A stretch of 64,000 nucleotides of DNA from assembly GCA_944386165.1 (NCBI GenBank), contig CALXAA010000007.1, forward strand, positions 1-64,000, in the 5' to 3' direction. The translations under genes and the position numbers were made by a program. Shown here piece by piece: positions 18,076-26,563 of this stretch. The number at the start of each line of letters is the position of its first letter. Positions within the stretch are counted from its first letter, which is position 1. This DNA comes from an uncultured Clostridia bacterium (GTDB lineage: Bacteria > Bacillota > Clostridia > TANB77 > CAG-508). Under the pieces are notes generated by a model that saw only the letters and a list, made by a program, of their open reading frames with translations, ran no database searches and was not told where the DNA came from.

Positions 18076-18621
18076 TTACTTTTTTAAGCATATTTCTAAT
18101 ATCTTTCTCATAGTATTAGCTGTTCTTATTGTTATTGAATTACTAATTTCTGTACTTGCTGTTTTACTCCACCAATTTGATTTTCTGTAATTTTTTAAAT
18201 CAAAAGACCAGAAAATATTATTTTTATATTCTTGTATTTTTTCGTATTCATTTGGAGAACCTATTGTTTCAAATACTTCTTTTGAGGTTGTTGGTGGTAT
18301 AACAAATATAATATTATTATATATTTCTTTATCGTTCTTTCCCCACCATTCTGGACTATGTTCTAATATTTCTTCTAATTCTTGCATAGTTAAAATAAAA
18401 ATAGGTATATCTAAATTAAATTTATTTTTTATCATTAAATGTATGTTATTTGCAATTATACCCTTATCTTCTATATTGCTTTTGAAAATAATATTTCCAC
18501 TATTTAGATATGTAATTACTTCATCAAATCCTAAATTTTCAATTTCTTGTTTTAATTCTTTCATGTCAATTTTGTTTTTGCCACTTATATTAATTCCTCT
18601 TAATAATGCTATATATTTCAT
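18076..18621 (-). CDS. DUF1697 family protein
   Basis: This 181-residue cytoplasmic protein begins YIALLRGINISGKNKI and contains LNSGNIIFKS and WWSKTAST, the conserved landmarks of the DUF1697 family. The function is unknown. The length is normal. It is probably transcribed with the MGMT-like gene 20 bases upstream; a GGAGG-like site precedes the ATG. Confidence 0.85.
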   Translation of the reverse strand: MKYIALLRGINISGKNKIDMKELKQEIENLGFDEVITYLNSGNIIFKSNIEDKGIIANNIHLMIKNKFNLDIPIFILTMQELEEILEHSPEWWGKNDKEIYNNIIFVIPPTTSKEVFETIGSPNEYEKIQEYKNNIFWSFDLKNYRKSNWWSKTASTEISNSITIRTANTMRKILEICLKK

Positions 18622-18642
18622 AATTCCTCCATTAAATTTGAA

Positions 18643-19119
18643 TTATAATTCTACTAAACTGTTTTCAAAATCTTTAACATAGTATTTTATGTTTTTCGTA
18701 CCTTTTGTGATTATAGTATGTCCTTCTTCTTCAAGTAATCTTCTTTGTAATTCTATTGCTTCAGGATATTTTACATTTAATTCACCATCTGATTTCAATG
18801 TTCTCCAGTATGGTGTAATATTTTCGTTTCTTTGATAACTAGCCCAAGCTACAATATTAACAAATATTCCTGCCGTCATAGGATCAGTAAAATCTGCATT
18901 ATTTTGTTTTGCAAGATAATCTCTCATTTGTCCTACTGTAATTAGTTTTCCTTTTGGTACTTTCTTCATTAGTTCATCATAGTAAATTGGTGGTGCAAAA
19001 AACATTTTAGTTCCACCATATTTTTTGATTGTTCTTTCATCTGAAACAATTTGAATTTTAGGCATATCCTTATTATTATTCATCATAGCATTAAAATCTT
19101 TTTTACTTTCATTAGCCAT
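18643..19119 (-). CDS. MGMT-family alkyltransferase-like protein
   Basis: This 158-residue protein contains the DNA-binding fold of O6-alkylguanine alkyltransferases: GKLITVGQMRDYLAK, then VNIVAWASYQRN and ITPYWRTLKSDGELN. The active-site cysteine motif PCHR is replaced by PYWR, so it cannot transfer alkyl groups by the usual route. That suggests an ATL-type damage-recognition protein, or another DNA-binding role. The N-terminal 35 residues are extra and charged. Confidence 0.75.
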   Translation of the reverse strand: MANESKKDFNAMMNNNKDMPKIQIVSDERTIKKYGGTKMFFAPPIYYDELMKKVPKGKLITVGQMRDYLAKQNNADFTDPMTAGIFVNIVAWASYQRNENITPYWRTLKSDGELNVKYPEAIELQRRLLEEEGHTIITKGTKNIKYYVKDFENSLVEL

Positions 19120-19173
19120 AATATTTTATCTCCTTTTACAAATTAGTTGCCAACATAATACCATAAAAAGCAA

Positions 19174-19209
19174 AAATATTCTATACTTATTTCTAAATAT
19201 AGAATATTT
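19174..19209 (-). terminator. Terminator of the NatAB operon
   Basis: A 12-pair perfect inverted repeat, AAATATTCTATA (19174-19185) with TATAGAATATTT (19198-19209), is followed on the minus strand by TTGCTTTTT. It lies just after the NatB stop codon. Confidence 0.8.
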
Positions 19210-19215
19210 ATAATT

Positions 19216-20361
19216 TTATTTTGCGAATAATACTTTTTCTGATTTATATTGTTTTATAATATGTGCAAATACTAGACTTATATAAACTATTGTAGATACA
19301 GCCATTAATCCAATATTTAATAAATCTATTGTTCCATTGTTTATATCTGTAAATATCAATGTAAAGTTTAAGAATGGTACTATTGAAAGTATTGGTGTTG
19401 TTGTTATGCCCATCATAAATGCAATCATACCTGGGAAGAATGATATAAATGTTAATGGTGTTAAAGCACTTTGAGCTTCTTTAAATGACTTTGATGTACT
19501 TGCAATCGCAATACATAAACCACTAATAAAGAATGAGTATGCAATTATTACTATTACTGCAAATAATATTGTTAGTGGAGAAAACATTACATCTACTCCT
19601 TCATAAATACTAAACATATTCTTTGTAATTATCAATGAAAGTATTGCTAATACTAGACTGATTATTCCTGTGATAATTGATGATACAGTAACACCTAAGA
19701 ACTTACCTACAATTATATCTTTACTTTTTATTGGAAATGTAAGTAGAGTTTCTAATGTTCCTCTTTCTCTTTCACCTGCTGTTGTATCTGTAGCTGGGTA
19801 TGTTGCTGAAACAGTTATTGCCATCATTATAAATAAGAAAGCATAGTTTTTAATATAATTTGCAAAGTAATTGTCTTGTTCTATAACATTTTCTTCGACT
19901 GTTATAATATTTAATACTTCATTTGGATTTATATTGTTCTCTTGTAAATAGCTTTGTTGTAAATATTGTTTATATGTATTAAAATATGTATCCATTAAAC
20001 TACTTGCAAATGTACTATTATCAGAACCGTCTGTATTTATAATATATTTGTTATCTTGTTTTGTTATATATAGGTTAATCTCACCATTATCATACTTTTG
20101 CTTTAATTCTTCATTTGTTCCATTTATAATTTCAATATTCATTTCTTCAGCAATGCTTTTTTCTGCTTCTGACATTTCATAAGCAAATCCTATTTTGTTA
20201 TATTCACTTACATCTTTACTTACTTGTGATTCAAATAAAGCTGACATTCCTATTACTAAAAGTGGTATAAATATTGGTATTACAAGCATCATTGCTAATG
20301 ATTTTTTATCTCTAAATAATTCTCGCAATTCTTTTTTAAATATATTCCATAAATTATTCAT
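19216..20361 (-). CDS. natB: NatB-like ABC-2 permease
   Basis: This 381-residue permease begins NNLWNIFKKELRELFRDKKS, has a first helix, a large extracytoplasmic loop of about 120 residues, then five more helices, including the ABC-2 region TAGERERGTLETLLTFP. This is the layout of NatB, the membrane subunit of the NatAB sodium or toxicant exporter. ATG 20361 is chosen because GGAGG (20377-20373) lies upstream; the GTG at 20373 lies within it. It overlaps natA by eight bases. Confidence 0.85.
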   Translation of the reverse strand: MNNLWNIFKKELRELFRDKKSLAMMLVIPIFIPLLVIGMSALFESQVSKDVSEYNKIGFAYEMSEAEKSIAEEMNIEIINGTNEELKQKYDNGEINLYITKQDNKYIINTDGSDNSTFASSLMDTYFNTYKQYLQQSYLQENNINPNEVLNIITVEENVIEQDNYFANYIKNYAFLFIMMAITVSATYPATDTTAGERERGTLETLLTFPIKSKDIIVGKFLGVTVSSIITGIISLVLAILSLIITKNMFSIYEGVDVMFSPLTILFAVIVIIAYSFFISGLCIAIASTSKSFKEAQSALTPLTFISFFPGMIAFMMGITTTPILSIVPFLNFTLIFTDINNGTIDLLNIGLMAVSTIVYISLVFAHIIKQYKSEKVLFAK

Positions 20362-21112
20362 AGGCTGAAACACCTCCTATTAATGTAAAAAATGCATCTC
20401 TTAAATTTGTAGTATTTGTATCTCTCTTTATTTCATCTGGAGTTCCAGTTTTTATAATTTTTCCTTTATTTATCATAATTACTCTATTACATATATTCTC
20501 TGCCTCTTCCATATAATGCGTTGAATATAATATTGTTTTTCCTTTATCTCTTTCTTCTTTTATGAAGTTTAATATAATTTGACTAGATATAATATCTAAT
20601 CCTGTTGTAGCCTCATCTAAAATGTAATATTTAGGATTATGTACTAAACATCTTGCTAAATTTACTTTTTGAGTTTGACCTGTTGATAGGTTTGCAATTT
20701 TGTTATATAAAAATTGTTCCATTCCTAATACTTTTGTAATTTCTTTTATTCTTTTTTCGCTATTTTCCTTATTCACTCCATATATATCACAACACATTTT
20801 TAATAATTCATAAGTTGATAAGGTATCATATATCTTTGTATTTCCTGATAAATAAGCTATATTTTGCTTGATTTCAATTTCATTATCCTTATAATTCATA
20901 CCATCAAAACTTATTTTTCCTGTTGTTGGTTCTAATATTCCTGCTATCATTCTTAATAGTGTTGTTTTTCCTGCTCCATTTGGTCCTAATATTCCTATAA
21001 TTTCTCCGTCATTTGCTTCAAAGGTGATGTCATTGTCTGCATAAAATTCTTCTTTTTCTTTTTGGTTTCTGTTTCTAACAAATTTCTTTGTTATATGCTC
21101 TACTGAAATCAT
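20354..21112 (-). CDS. natA: NatA-like ABC ATPase
   Basis: This 252-residue ATPase of the ABC-2 export class has Walker A GPNGAGKTT, the signature LSTGQTQKVNLARCL, Walker B YILDEATTGLD and the H-loop YSTHYMEEAENIC. The LSTGQ(T/M)QK signature is typical of NatA. ATG 21112 is chosen because GGAGGA lies nine bases upstream, rather than the ATG at 21142. With natB it forms an exporter, for sodium or another cation by homology. Confidence 0.88.
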   Translation of the reverse strand: MISVEHITKKFVRNRNQKEKEEFYADNDITFEANDGEIIGILGPNGAGKTTLLRMIAGILEPTTGKISFDGMNYKDNEIEIKQNIAYLSGNTKIYDTLSTYELLKMCCDIYGVNKENSEKRIKEITKVLGMEQFLYNKIANLSTGQTQKVNLARCLVHNPKYYILDEATTGLDIISSQIILNFIKEERDKGKTILYSTHYMEEAENICNRVIMINKGKIIKTGTPDEIKRDTNTTNLRDAFFTLIGGVSAYE

Positions 21113-21209
21113 CACTTTTCTCCTCCCTCTTCTTATTTTCACAGCAATATTATGGCATATTATAAAATAAAAAACAAGATATTTGACTAACTATTTTAAT
21201 GTATTAAAA

Positions 21210-21236
21210 TAGACCAGTTCGTGCGAAACTGATCTA
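21210..21236 (-). terminator. Terminator after the ABC-2 exporter permease
   Basis: The minus strand reads TAGATCAGTTTCG, a two-base loop, CGAACTGGTCTA, then TTTTAA. It is a nearly perfect 12-pair stem seven bases after the stop codon of the 553-residue permease. Confidence 0.75.
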
Positions 21237-21242
21237 TAAAAG

Positions 21243-22904
21243 TTATATTATTTTATTTGCCAATTCATATTGTTTATTATATAAATATTTATTAGTTATA
21301 GCTGTTAATACTATATATAGTATTCCTAATATTCCAGTTCCTAAATATACATTTATATCTTTTAGTAAAAAAACTGTTCCTACAATTATTGCAATATTTA
21401 TCATTGAAAGTAATACCGGAAAAACTAAATTTAAGTTCTGTTTTACTACTGCATATTCAGAATCCCAGTTTAATTTTGGTCTTTTTAAATCTACTATAAT
21501 CATTACTAGGCTTTGGAATACCCCCATTATAGTTGCAATAATAAATAATGCAATTAATGTTATGACTGGTAAATGTAAAATATACCCAGCTATTCCCAAA
21601 GTGATAATAACAGTTATAATATTCATTATAATATTAGGAATTATTTTATAAATATATTGTTTATATAATGAGACTGGAATATATTTTATAAATACAGCAT
21701 TTTCACCATCTCTTGATATTGCTGTAATTGAAATATATATAAACATTGTAAAAAATTGTATCACTCCTAATATTACACAAACTATCATAAAGGTATTTGT
21801 AGGCATTTGTTGTAACATTTGTGTAATTTGTTCTAATCTCATTTTATCACTATTAAATCCTGCATAAACTACTACTACCATTAAAATTGGTATTAATATT
21901 GCTGGTAATAAACATTGTACTAAAAACACTGGATTTCTAACCAAGTTTTTAAATTCTTTTCCAATATAACTTTTATATAGTTTGCTATTTCTATATTCCT
22001 TTTGATTTATTTCTTTATTTGAATGAGATGTCCCTCCTCCAAATAAATTTCCTACTAACCCTTTAAAATATATTTTTTGTGCAATTATCATATATAAAAT
22101 AAATCCTACTATTGTAATACCTATTGTTTTTAATACTTCTATTATTGTTGTTAATAAAGATTTTGTTGTTAATGCTTCTATCAAATAATCTACTGTTGGG
22201 ATATATCCTTTAACTAATTCTATCATTCCATTTGCTTGTACTACCATTTGTGCCATTTCTTCATTTGTTAAATCTTGTTTCATTCCACTTGTTGAAATTG
22301 CTAATCCCATTATGATTGCTAAAACTAATAATGTTGCAATTAGTTGAAATTTATTTCTGTTTTTTGTAAGTTTTGCAAAACTCATTATAATCATTACTAT
22401 TATACTAATTAATAATACTGGTAAAATTGGTATTAAAATCACTGCAAATATCATCGTAAAGTAATAAATAATTCCTGCTTTTGTTAATATTCCATACATT
22501 ACAAGAGGAATAAGACCTACTAAAAATATAATTAAATATTCAGCAATTAACATTACATTTGTTCTTGCAAGTATAATTTGATAAGGTTTTAAAGGTAATG
22601 GTAATAAATATTCACTATCTTTTGTAAAATATAATACATTTATACTTGAAAATATAGTTTGAACAATTGTTAAACCAAATATCATAAATAAGACCATTCC
22701 AACAAATACTTTTTCTTGATGTATTGCAATTAATCCATCAAGTAAGTTATATCCTAAAAAGATAATAAGTCCTGCAAAATATAAAAATAGCAGTCCATAT
22801 ATTATAATTTTGCTTTTTGATTTTGTAGAAATTCCCATTCTTGAATCTATATTAGAAAAGGAATTTTTAAGAAATATCTTTGTTAATTTTATTACTTTTT
22901 TCAT
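21243..22904 (-). CDS. Large ABC-2-type exporter permease
   Basis: This 553-residue protein has about twelve hydrophobic helices. Its ABC-2 exporter features are SEYLLPLPLKPYQIILARTN after the second helix pair and SRDGENAVFIKYIPVSLYKQ in the second half, a pattern of double-unit permeases of the YthQ type. The substrate is unknown. It lies 20 bases downstream of its ATPase and ends the SdpR-led gene group. Confidence 0.8.
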   Translation of the reverse strand: MKKVIKLTKIFLKNSFSNIDSRMGISTKSKSKIIIYGLLFLYFAGLIIFLGYNLLDGLIAIHQEKVFVGMVLFMIFGLTIVQTIFSSINVLYFTKDSEYLLPLPLKPYQIILARTNVMLIAEYLIIFLVGLIPLVMYGILTKAGIIYYFTMIFAVILIPILPVLLISIIVMIIMSFAKLTKNRNKFQLIATLLVLAIIMGLAISTSGMKQDLTNEEMAQMVVQANGMIELVKGYIPTVDYLIEALTTKSLLTTIIEVLKTIGITIVGFILYMIIAQKIYFKGLVGNLFGGGTSHSNKEINQKEYRNSKLYKSYIGKEFKNLVRNPVFLVQCLLPAILIPILMVVVVYAGFNSDKMRLEQITQMLQQMPTNTFMIVCVILGVIQFFTMFIYISITAISRDGENAVFIKYIPVSLYKQYIYKIIPNIIMNIITVIITLGIAGYILHLPVITLIALFIIATIMGVFQSLVMIIVDLKRPKLNWDSEYAVVKQNLNLVFPVLLSMINIAIIVGTVFLLKDINVYLGTGILGILYIVLTAITNKYLYNKQYELANKII

Positions 22905-22924
22905 TTTACACTTCCCTTCTAATA

Positions 22925-23647
22925 TTATTTTTCTGTTATTTCTAAGAATAGTTCCTCTAGTGATGCATTTTCTTTAAATTTTTGCTTCATTTCGTCAAAT
23001 GTTCCTACAAATACTAATTTTCCTTTATTAATAATTCCTACTCTATCACATAACTTTTCTGCCACTTCTAATATATGTGTAGAGAAAAATACTGTTTTTC
23101 CTGACTTTGCGTGTTCTCTCATCATTTCTTTTAAATCATAAGATGATTTTGGATCTAATCCTGTCATTGGCTCATCTAATATCCAATTTTTAGGTTCTGA
23201 AAGTAATGCACCACATATTACTATCTTTTGTCTCATACCATGTGAATAACTTTGTATTTGATTATTTAATTGATTATATATTTCAAATTTTTTTGTAAGT
23301 TCTTCTATCTTTTCTTTTCTCTTATTTTGTGGTACATCATAAACATCTGCCATAAACATTAAATATTCTATTCCTTTTAATTTTAAAAACATATCTGGAC
23401 TATCTGGTACAAATCCAAAGTTTTTCTTTGCTTCTAACGGTTCTTTTTTGATGCTTTTTCCATCTATTAAAATATCACCTTCATCAATATTTAATATTCC
23501 TGTTATCATTCTTATCGTTGTTGTTTTACCAGCACCATTTGGTCCTAAAAATCCAAATATTTCTCCATTTTTAATTTCAAGATTTAAGTCATCTACTGAC
23601 TTTTTTCCTTTCACATAAGATTTTGAAACATTTTTTATTTCAATCAT
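22925..23647 (-). CDS. ABC-2 exporter ATPase
   Basis: This 240-residue ATPase has Walker A GPNGAGKTTT, the signature SYSHGMRQKIVICGAL, Walker B WILDEPMTGLD and the H-loop FSTHILEVAEKLC. SHGMRQK is typical of YthP/NatA-like export ATPases. It partners the permease downstream. It lies 12 bases after sdpI, so it is probably under SdpR control too. Confidence 0.88.
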   Translation of the reverse strand: MIEIKNVSKSYVKGKKSVDDLNLEIKNGEIFGFLGPNGAGKTTTIRMITGILNIDEGDILIDGKSIKKEPLEAKKNFGFVPDSPDMFLKLKGIEYLMFMADVYDVPQNKRKEKIEELTKKFEIYNQLNNQIQSYSHGMRQKIVICGALLSEPKNWILDEPMTGLDPKSSYDLKEMMREHAKSGKTVFFSTHILEVAEKLCDRVGIINKGKLVFVGTFDEMKQKFKENASLEELFLEITEK

Positions 23648-23659
23648 TTTTTGTACCTC

Positions 23660-24289
23660 CTATTTTCTATCTTTATAAAATAAATATAATGAATATATTG
23701 TAATTAAAACAGCACAAATTATAAGTATTATCATTAATATAAAAGACACTATTGAATTTAGAAATGCTGAAATTATAAATAGTAGCCCCATTATTACAAA
23801 GAAATATCCTGCTGGTCTTTTTACTTTTTCCCAAAAGTCATTTCTCACATAGTACTTTTGTAGTTTATTAATTTCTGTTTTAGGCATATAATTTCCTATA
23901 ATCATAAAAATTATCCCCAATGTTATACATACAATTATTCGCATATCCAGTTCAATTCCTGCTCCATAAGCTAACATTGTTAAATAACATACCATTCCTA
24001 TTATGGGTATTATCCATTTATACATTGTTATATATTTCTTGTTTTGCCTTTTTTGTTCCATACAATCACTTGATATACAACAAATTATTTGTAATACTGT
24101 CATAAGTAGTGGAATACCAAACAAAGCAAATTCTTTTGGAGCAAAACCATTAGGTTCATTGTTTAGTCCAAAATGTACTGCCATTTGTTCTGGTAATTGA
24201 TTATATAAGATTACTCCAAATATTATTGGTGCTATGCACATTAAAGTTGTTATAATTAAAATTTTCCAATCAATCTTTTTCTTCATCAT
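23660..24289 (-). CDS. sdpI: SdpI-family immunity/DUF1648 membrane protein
   Basis: This 209-residue protein has six predicted helices. Its N-terminal DUF1648 segment includes YNQLPEQMAVHFGLNNEPNG, and a C-terminal SdpI domain has GNYMPKTEINK and FWEKVKRPAGYFFVIMG. In Bacillus, SdpI protects against the SdpC toxin and sequesters the repressor SdpR. Here it overlaps the ArsR-type gene, the same arrangement. No sdpC-like toxin gene is visible in the window. Confidence 0.85.
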   Translation of the reverse strand: MMKKKIDWKILIITTLMCIAPIIFGVILYNQLPEQMAVHFGLNNEPNGFAPKEFALFGIPLLMTVLQIICCISSDCMEQKRQNKKYITMYKWIIPIIGMVCYLTMLAYGAGIELDMRIIVCITLGIIFMIIGNYMPKTEINKLQKYYVRNDFWEKVKRPAGYFFVIMGLLFIISAFLNSIVSFILMIILIICAVLITIYSLYLFYKDRK

Positions 24290-24569
24290 TATTATCCCCT
24301 TTCATATTTTCTTTTCCAAATTGATAAATCCATACCATTATTTCTTCAAATACTGATGTGTTCAGCTTATAATAAATATATTTCTTGTATTTTTCTTCCT
24401 TTACCAAATCTGCCTTTTTTAAATATGATAAATGATAAGAAACTGTTGAGTTAGTTAAATTAAATTTATTCGCTATATCTCCTGCTGTCATTTTTTCTTT
24501 TTTTAACATTTCTAATATGTTTCTTCTAACAGGATCTGATATAGCTTTTAATGTTTCCGACATTCCCAT
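24270..24569 (-). CDS. sdpR: SdpR-like ArsR-family repressor
   Basis: This 99-residue winged-helix repressor has MSETLKAISDPVRRNILEML and the recognition helix region NLTNSTVSYHLSYLKKADLV. ATG 24569 is chosen because AAGGTG (24581-24576) lies six bases upstream; starts further up have no ribosome site, and the region there is promoter. It has no metal-binding cysteines, as in SdpR rather than ArsR. It overlaps sdpI by 20 bases, and its promoter is flanked by two near-identical palindromes. Confidence 0.88.
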   Translation of the reverse strand: MGMSETLKAISDPVRRNILEMLKKEKMTAGDIANKFNLTNSTVSYHLSYLKKADLVKEEKYKKYIYYKLNTSVFEEIMVWIYQFGKENMKGDNNDEEKD

Positions 24570-24585
24570 TATATTCACCTTCATC

Positions 24586-24605
24586 ATTTCGATATTTCTC
24601 GAAAT
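24586..24605 (-). promoter_or_regulatory. SdpR operator, proximal copy
   Basis: The palindrome ATTTCGATATTTCTCGAAAT covers the predicted transcription start, just downstream of the -10 box. It differs by one central base from the copy at 24641-24660. Bound repressor here would block initiation. Confidence 0.8.
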
Positions 24606-24606
24606 G

Positions 24607-24635
24607 ATTTTACTATTTAATTTTAATAATGTCAA
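24607..24635 (-). promoter_or_regulatory. Promoter of the sdpR-sdpI-ABC operon
   Basis: On the minus strand TTGACA (24635-24630), a 17-base spacer and TAAAAT (24612-24607) form a near-consensus vegetative promoter. It lies exactly between the two 20-base palindromes. Confidence 0.88.
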
Positions 24636-24640
24636 TAGTT

Positions 24641-24660
24641 ATTTCGATATTTATCGAAAT
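24641..24660 (-). promoter_or_regulatory. SdpR operator, distal copy
   Basis: The palindrome ATTTCGATATTTATCGAAAT lies six bases upstream of the -35 box. The centre-to-centre distance from the proximal copy is 55 bases, about five helical turns, so two bound dimers could lie on one face or bend the DNA between them. Confidence 0.8.
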
Positions 24661-24672
24661 ATTCTAAAAAAA

Positions 24673-24700
24673 TAAAACAGTTATGTTTCAAACTGCTTTA
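24673..24700 (-). terminator. Terminator after the HAD gene
   Basis: The minus strand reads AGCAGTT, a short loop, AACTGTT, then TTATTTTTTT. This seven-pair stem (one G-T pair) with a T tract separates the HAD gene from the SdpR promoter. Confidence 0.6.
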
Positions 24701-24758
24701 TAAACATTTTTTTCATTTTCTCTCTGCAATAGTATATAAATATTTTAAAAAAATAATA

Positions 24759-25247
24759 CTATCTTTCTAATTCTTCTTTTTTGACTCTTCCTAGTCTTTT
24801 AATTATTTCTTCTATATCGCTAATAAGTAAACCTTCTCCAAGCCCTCTACCATTTCCATTTGAAATTTTTACTAATTTTTTTAATAATTTTTCATCATAA
24901 GATGGATAAATCTCATCATCTAATATAATAAAATCTTCAACATTTTGATTATCTAATATCCATTGTTTTATTTCTAAACCTCTTTCGCATTGGATTAATG
25001 GAGTTGCTCCTACTAAATAAATTCCATATTTTTCTAATAACTGCTTTAGATATTGTTCATTTTTTGTAAATCTCCATGAAGAACTTAGTACAACTTTTGC
25101 ACCAGTTTCATCTATTGCTTTTTTTAATAATTTTATTTTTTCTACATCTATATGTCTTTCTATACCTTGTATTTCCTGTTTTTGTGCTCTATCAATATAT
25201 TCGTCTGAATTTAACACTCCATCAACATCTAAAAAAATAACTTTCAT
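24759..25247 (-). CDS. HAD-fold (HAD_SAK-type) hydrolase
   Basis: This 162-residue protein begins MKVIFLDVDGVLNSDEYIDR, the DxD nucleophile motif of HAD enzymes. It continues with VVLSSSWRFTKN (motif II serine and arginine) and FIILDDE (motif IV acidic pair). The spacing resembles the HAD domains found beside Swiss Army Knife RNA-repair proteins and in phage. It is probably a phosphatase; the substrate is unknown. Confidence 0.75.
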   Translation of the reverse strand: MKVIFLDVDGVLNSDEYIDRAQKQEIQGIERHIDVEKIKLLKKAIDETGAKVVLSSSWRFTKNEQYLKQLLEKYGIYLVGATPLIQCERGLEIKQWILDNQNVEDFIILDDEIYPSYDEKLLKKLVKISNGNGRGLGEGLLISDIEEIIKRLGRVKKEELER

Positions 25248-25333
25248 AAAATTCCTTTCTCTATTTGCTTAAAAACATACATAGAAATATGAGAATCCCA
25301 TTTAAACTGTGGCATATTTTATAAATTGTAATA

Positions 25334-25846
25334 TTATATTCCAAATTCTTTTGCATATTCTACTACACCAGTTATTTCTACATCTGTATTATTTAATTCT
25401 ATTGCCATAAAATTTTCATTTGGTACTTCAAATGGTGCTTTTATTCCATACTGACTTGCTGGTACATATCCTAACTTTGGATAATACCTTTCACTACCTA
25501 AAACAATACTATATTGATAGCCTAATTTTTTAGCTTTTTTGTGTCCTTCTTCTATTAATTTCTTTCCTATCCCTTGTTTTTGATATTCTGGTAATACTGC
25601 AAGTGGTGCTAATGCTAATTCCTCATATTTTCCTATTCTTATTTTTGTAAATAATATGTATCCAACTATTTTGTTGTCATCTATTGCTACTAATGATAGT
25701 TCTGGAATGAAATTATTGCTTTCTCGTAAATTTACTACTAAATCTTGTTCATTTCCATCACAATGCTCTGCTGACATAAATGCTTTCTTTATTACATTAT
25801 ATACTTCAGCACAGTCCTTTTTATTCTCTTGTCTTATTTCTAACAT
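25334..25846 (-). CDS. GNAT-family N-acetyltransferase
   Basis: This 170-residue acetyltransferase has the acetyl-CoA loop LAVLPEYQKQGIGKKLIEEG and GSERYYPKLGYVPASQYGI near the C-terminus, as in the YhbS subgroup. The substrate is not predictable. A stretch of about 140 bases with no feature separates it from vanZ. Confidence 0.85.
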   Translation of the reverse strand: MLEIRQENKKDCAEVYNVIKKAFMSAEHCDGNEQDLVVNLRESNNFIPELSLVAIDDNKIVGYILFTKIRIGKYEELALAPLAVLPEYQKQGIGKKLIEEGHKKAKKLGYQYSIVLGSERYYPKLGYVPASQYGIKAPFEVPNENFMAIELNNTDVEITGVVEYAKEFGI

Positions 25847-25986
25847 TTTTAATCTCCATATAAATTAATATTTTCTACATTTAGCATTTTACAATAATTT
25901 CAGAAAAAAATCTATAATTTTAAACAATTTAGTTATATTTTATTTTCAATTTAATTTTTCAAATAATGACAGAGATGATATAATTT

Positions 25987-26529
25987 TTATTCATTACATA
26001 AAAACCTATTCCACCACTTTGTTCTAACAAAACATCTATTAAACAACCCAAATAATGCATAACCTATAATAGCTCCAAAAAGATTCATTATAATATCATC
26101 AATATCAGAAGATCTTCCAGCAAAATATTGAAAAAATTCTATACTAAATGTAATACAAAAAGCAACTAGACTTGTTTTCCAAAACTTTCTCATATTTTTA
26201 AATACTGTTGGAATAAAAAATCCTAATGGTATAAATAACATAATATTTGGAATCTTCTCAACTACAAACTTGTCAAAACTGTCAGTGTTTCCAATCCAAT
26301 TAAATGGTTTTAAATTTATAATGTGTGCTTCTGAATGAAAATTAATAGGCATAAAAAGACATGTAGCAAATATAATTAAAAATATAGAGCAAATTAAACC
26401 TATATAACTCATTTGCCTAATTACAGTTTTTCCTTTCTTTTTTAACTCAAATAAAATTGGTAAGTATACAATGCTTATTATAATAATAAATATTATTGCT
26501 AATCTAACATATGCTTCTATTCTATGCAT
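25987..26529 (-). CDS. vanZ: VanZ-family membrane protein
   Basis: This 180-residue protein has four or five helices and the VanZ landmarks NIMLFIPLGFFIPT, SFSIEFFQY-like FSIEFFQYF, and SSDIDDIIMNLFGAIIGY. VanZ proteins give low-level glycopeptide or lipoglycopeptide tolerance. ATG 26529 is preferred because AAGGAG lies nine bases upstream; the ATG at 26538 abuts that site. It follows the vanT racemase part by about 35 bases and looks like the last gene of the van-like group. Confidence 0.85.
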   Translation of the reverse strand: MHRIEAYVRLAIIFIIIISIVYLPILFELKKKGKTVIRQMSYIGLICSIFLIIFATCLFMPINFHSEAHIINLKPFNWIGNTDSFDKFVVEKIPNIMLFIPLGFFIPTVFKNMRKFWKTSLVAFCITFSIEFFQYFAGRSSDIDDIIMNLFGAIIGYALFGLFNRCFVRTKWWNRFLCNE

Positions 26530-26563
26530 ATGGCTCATCTCCTTTTTTTCATTCTTAATTTTT

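Noticed and set aside
25847..25986. Possible small gene between vanZ and the GNAT gene
   Set aside because: The 140-base gap is AT-rich with no ORF of useful length, no ribosome site and no clear hairpin.
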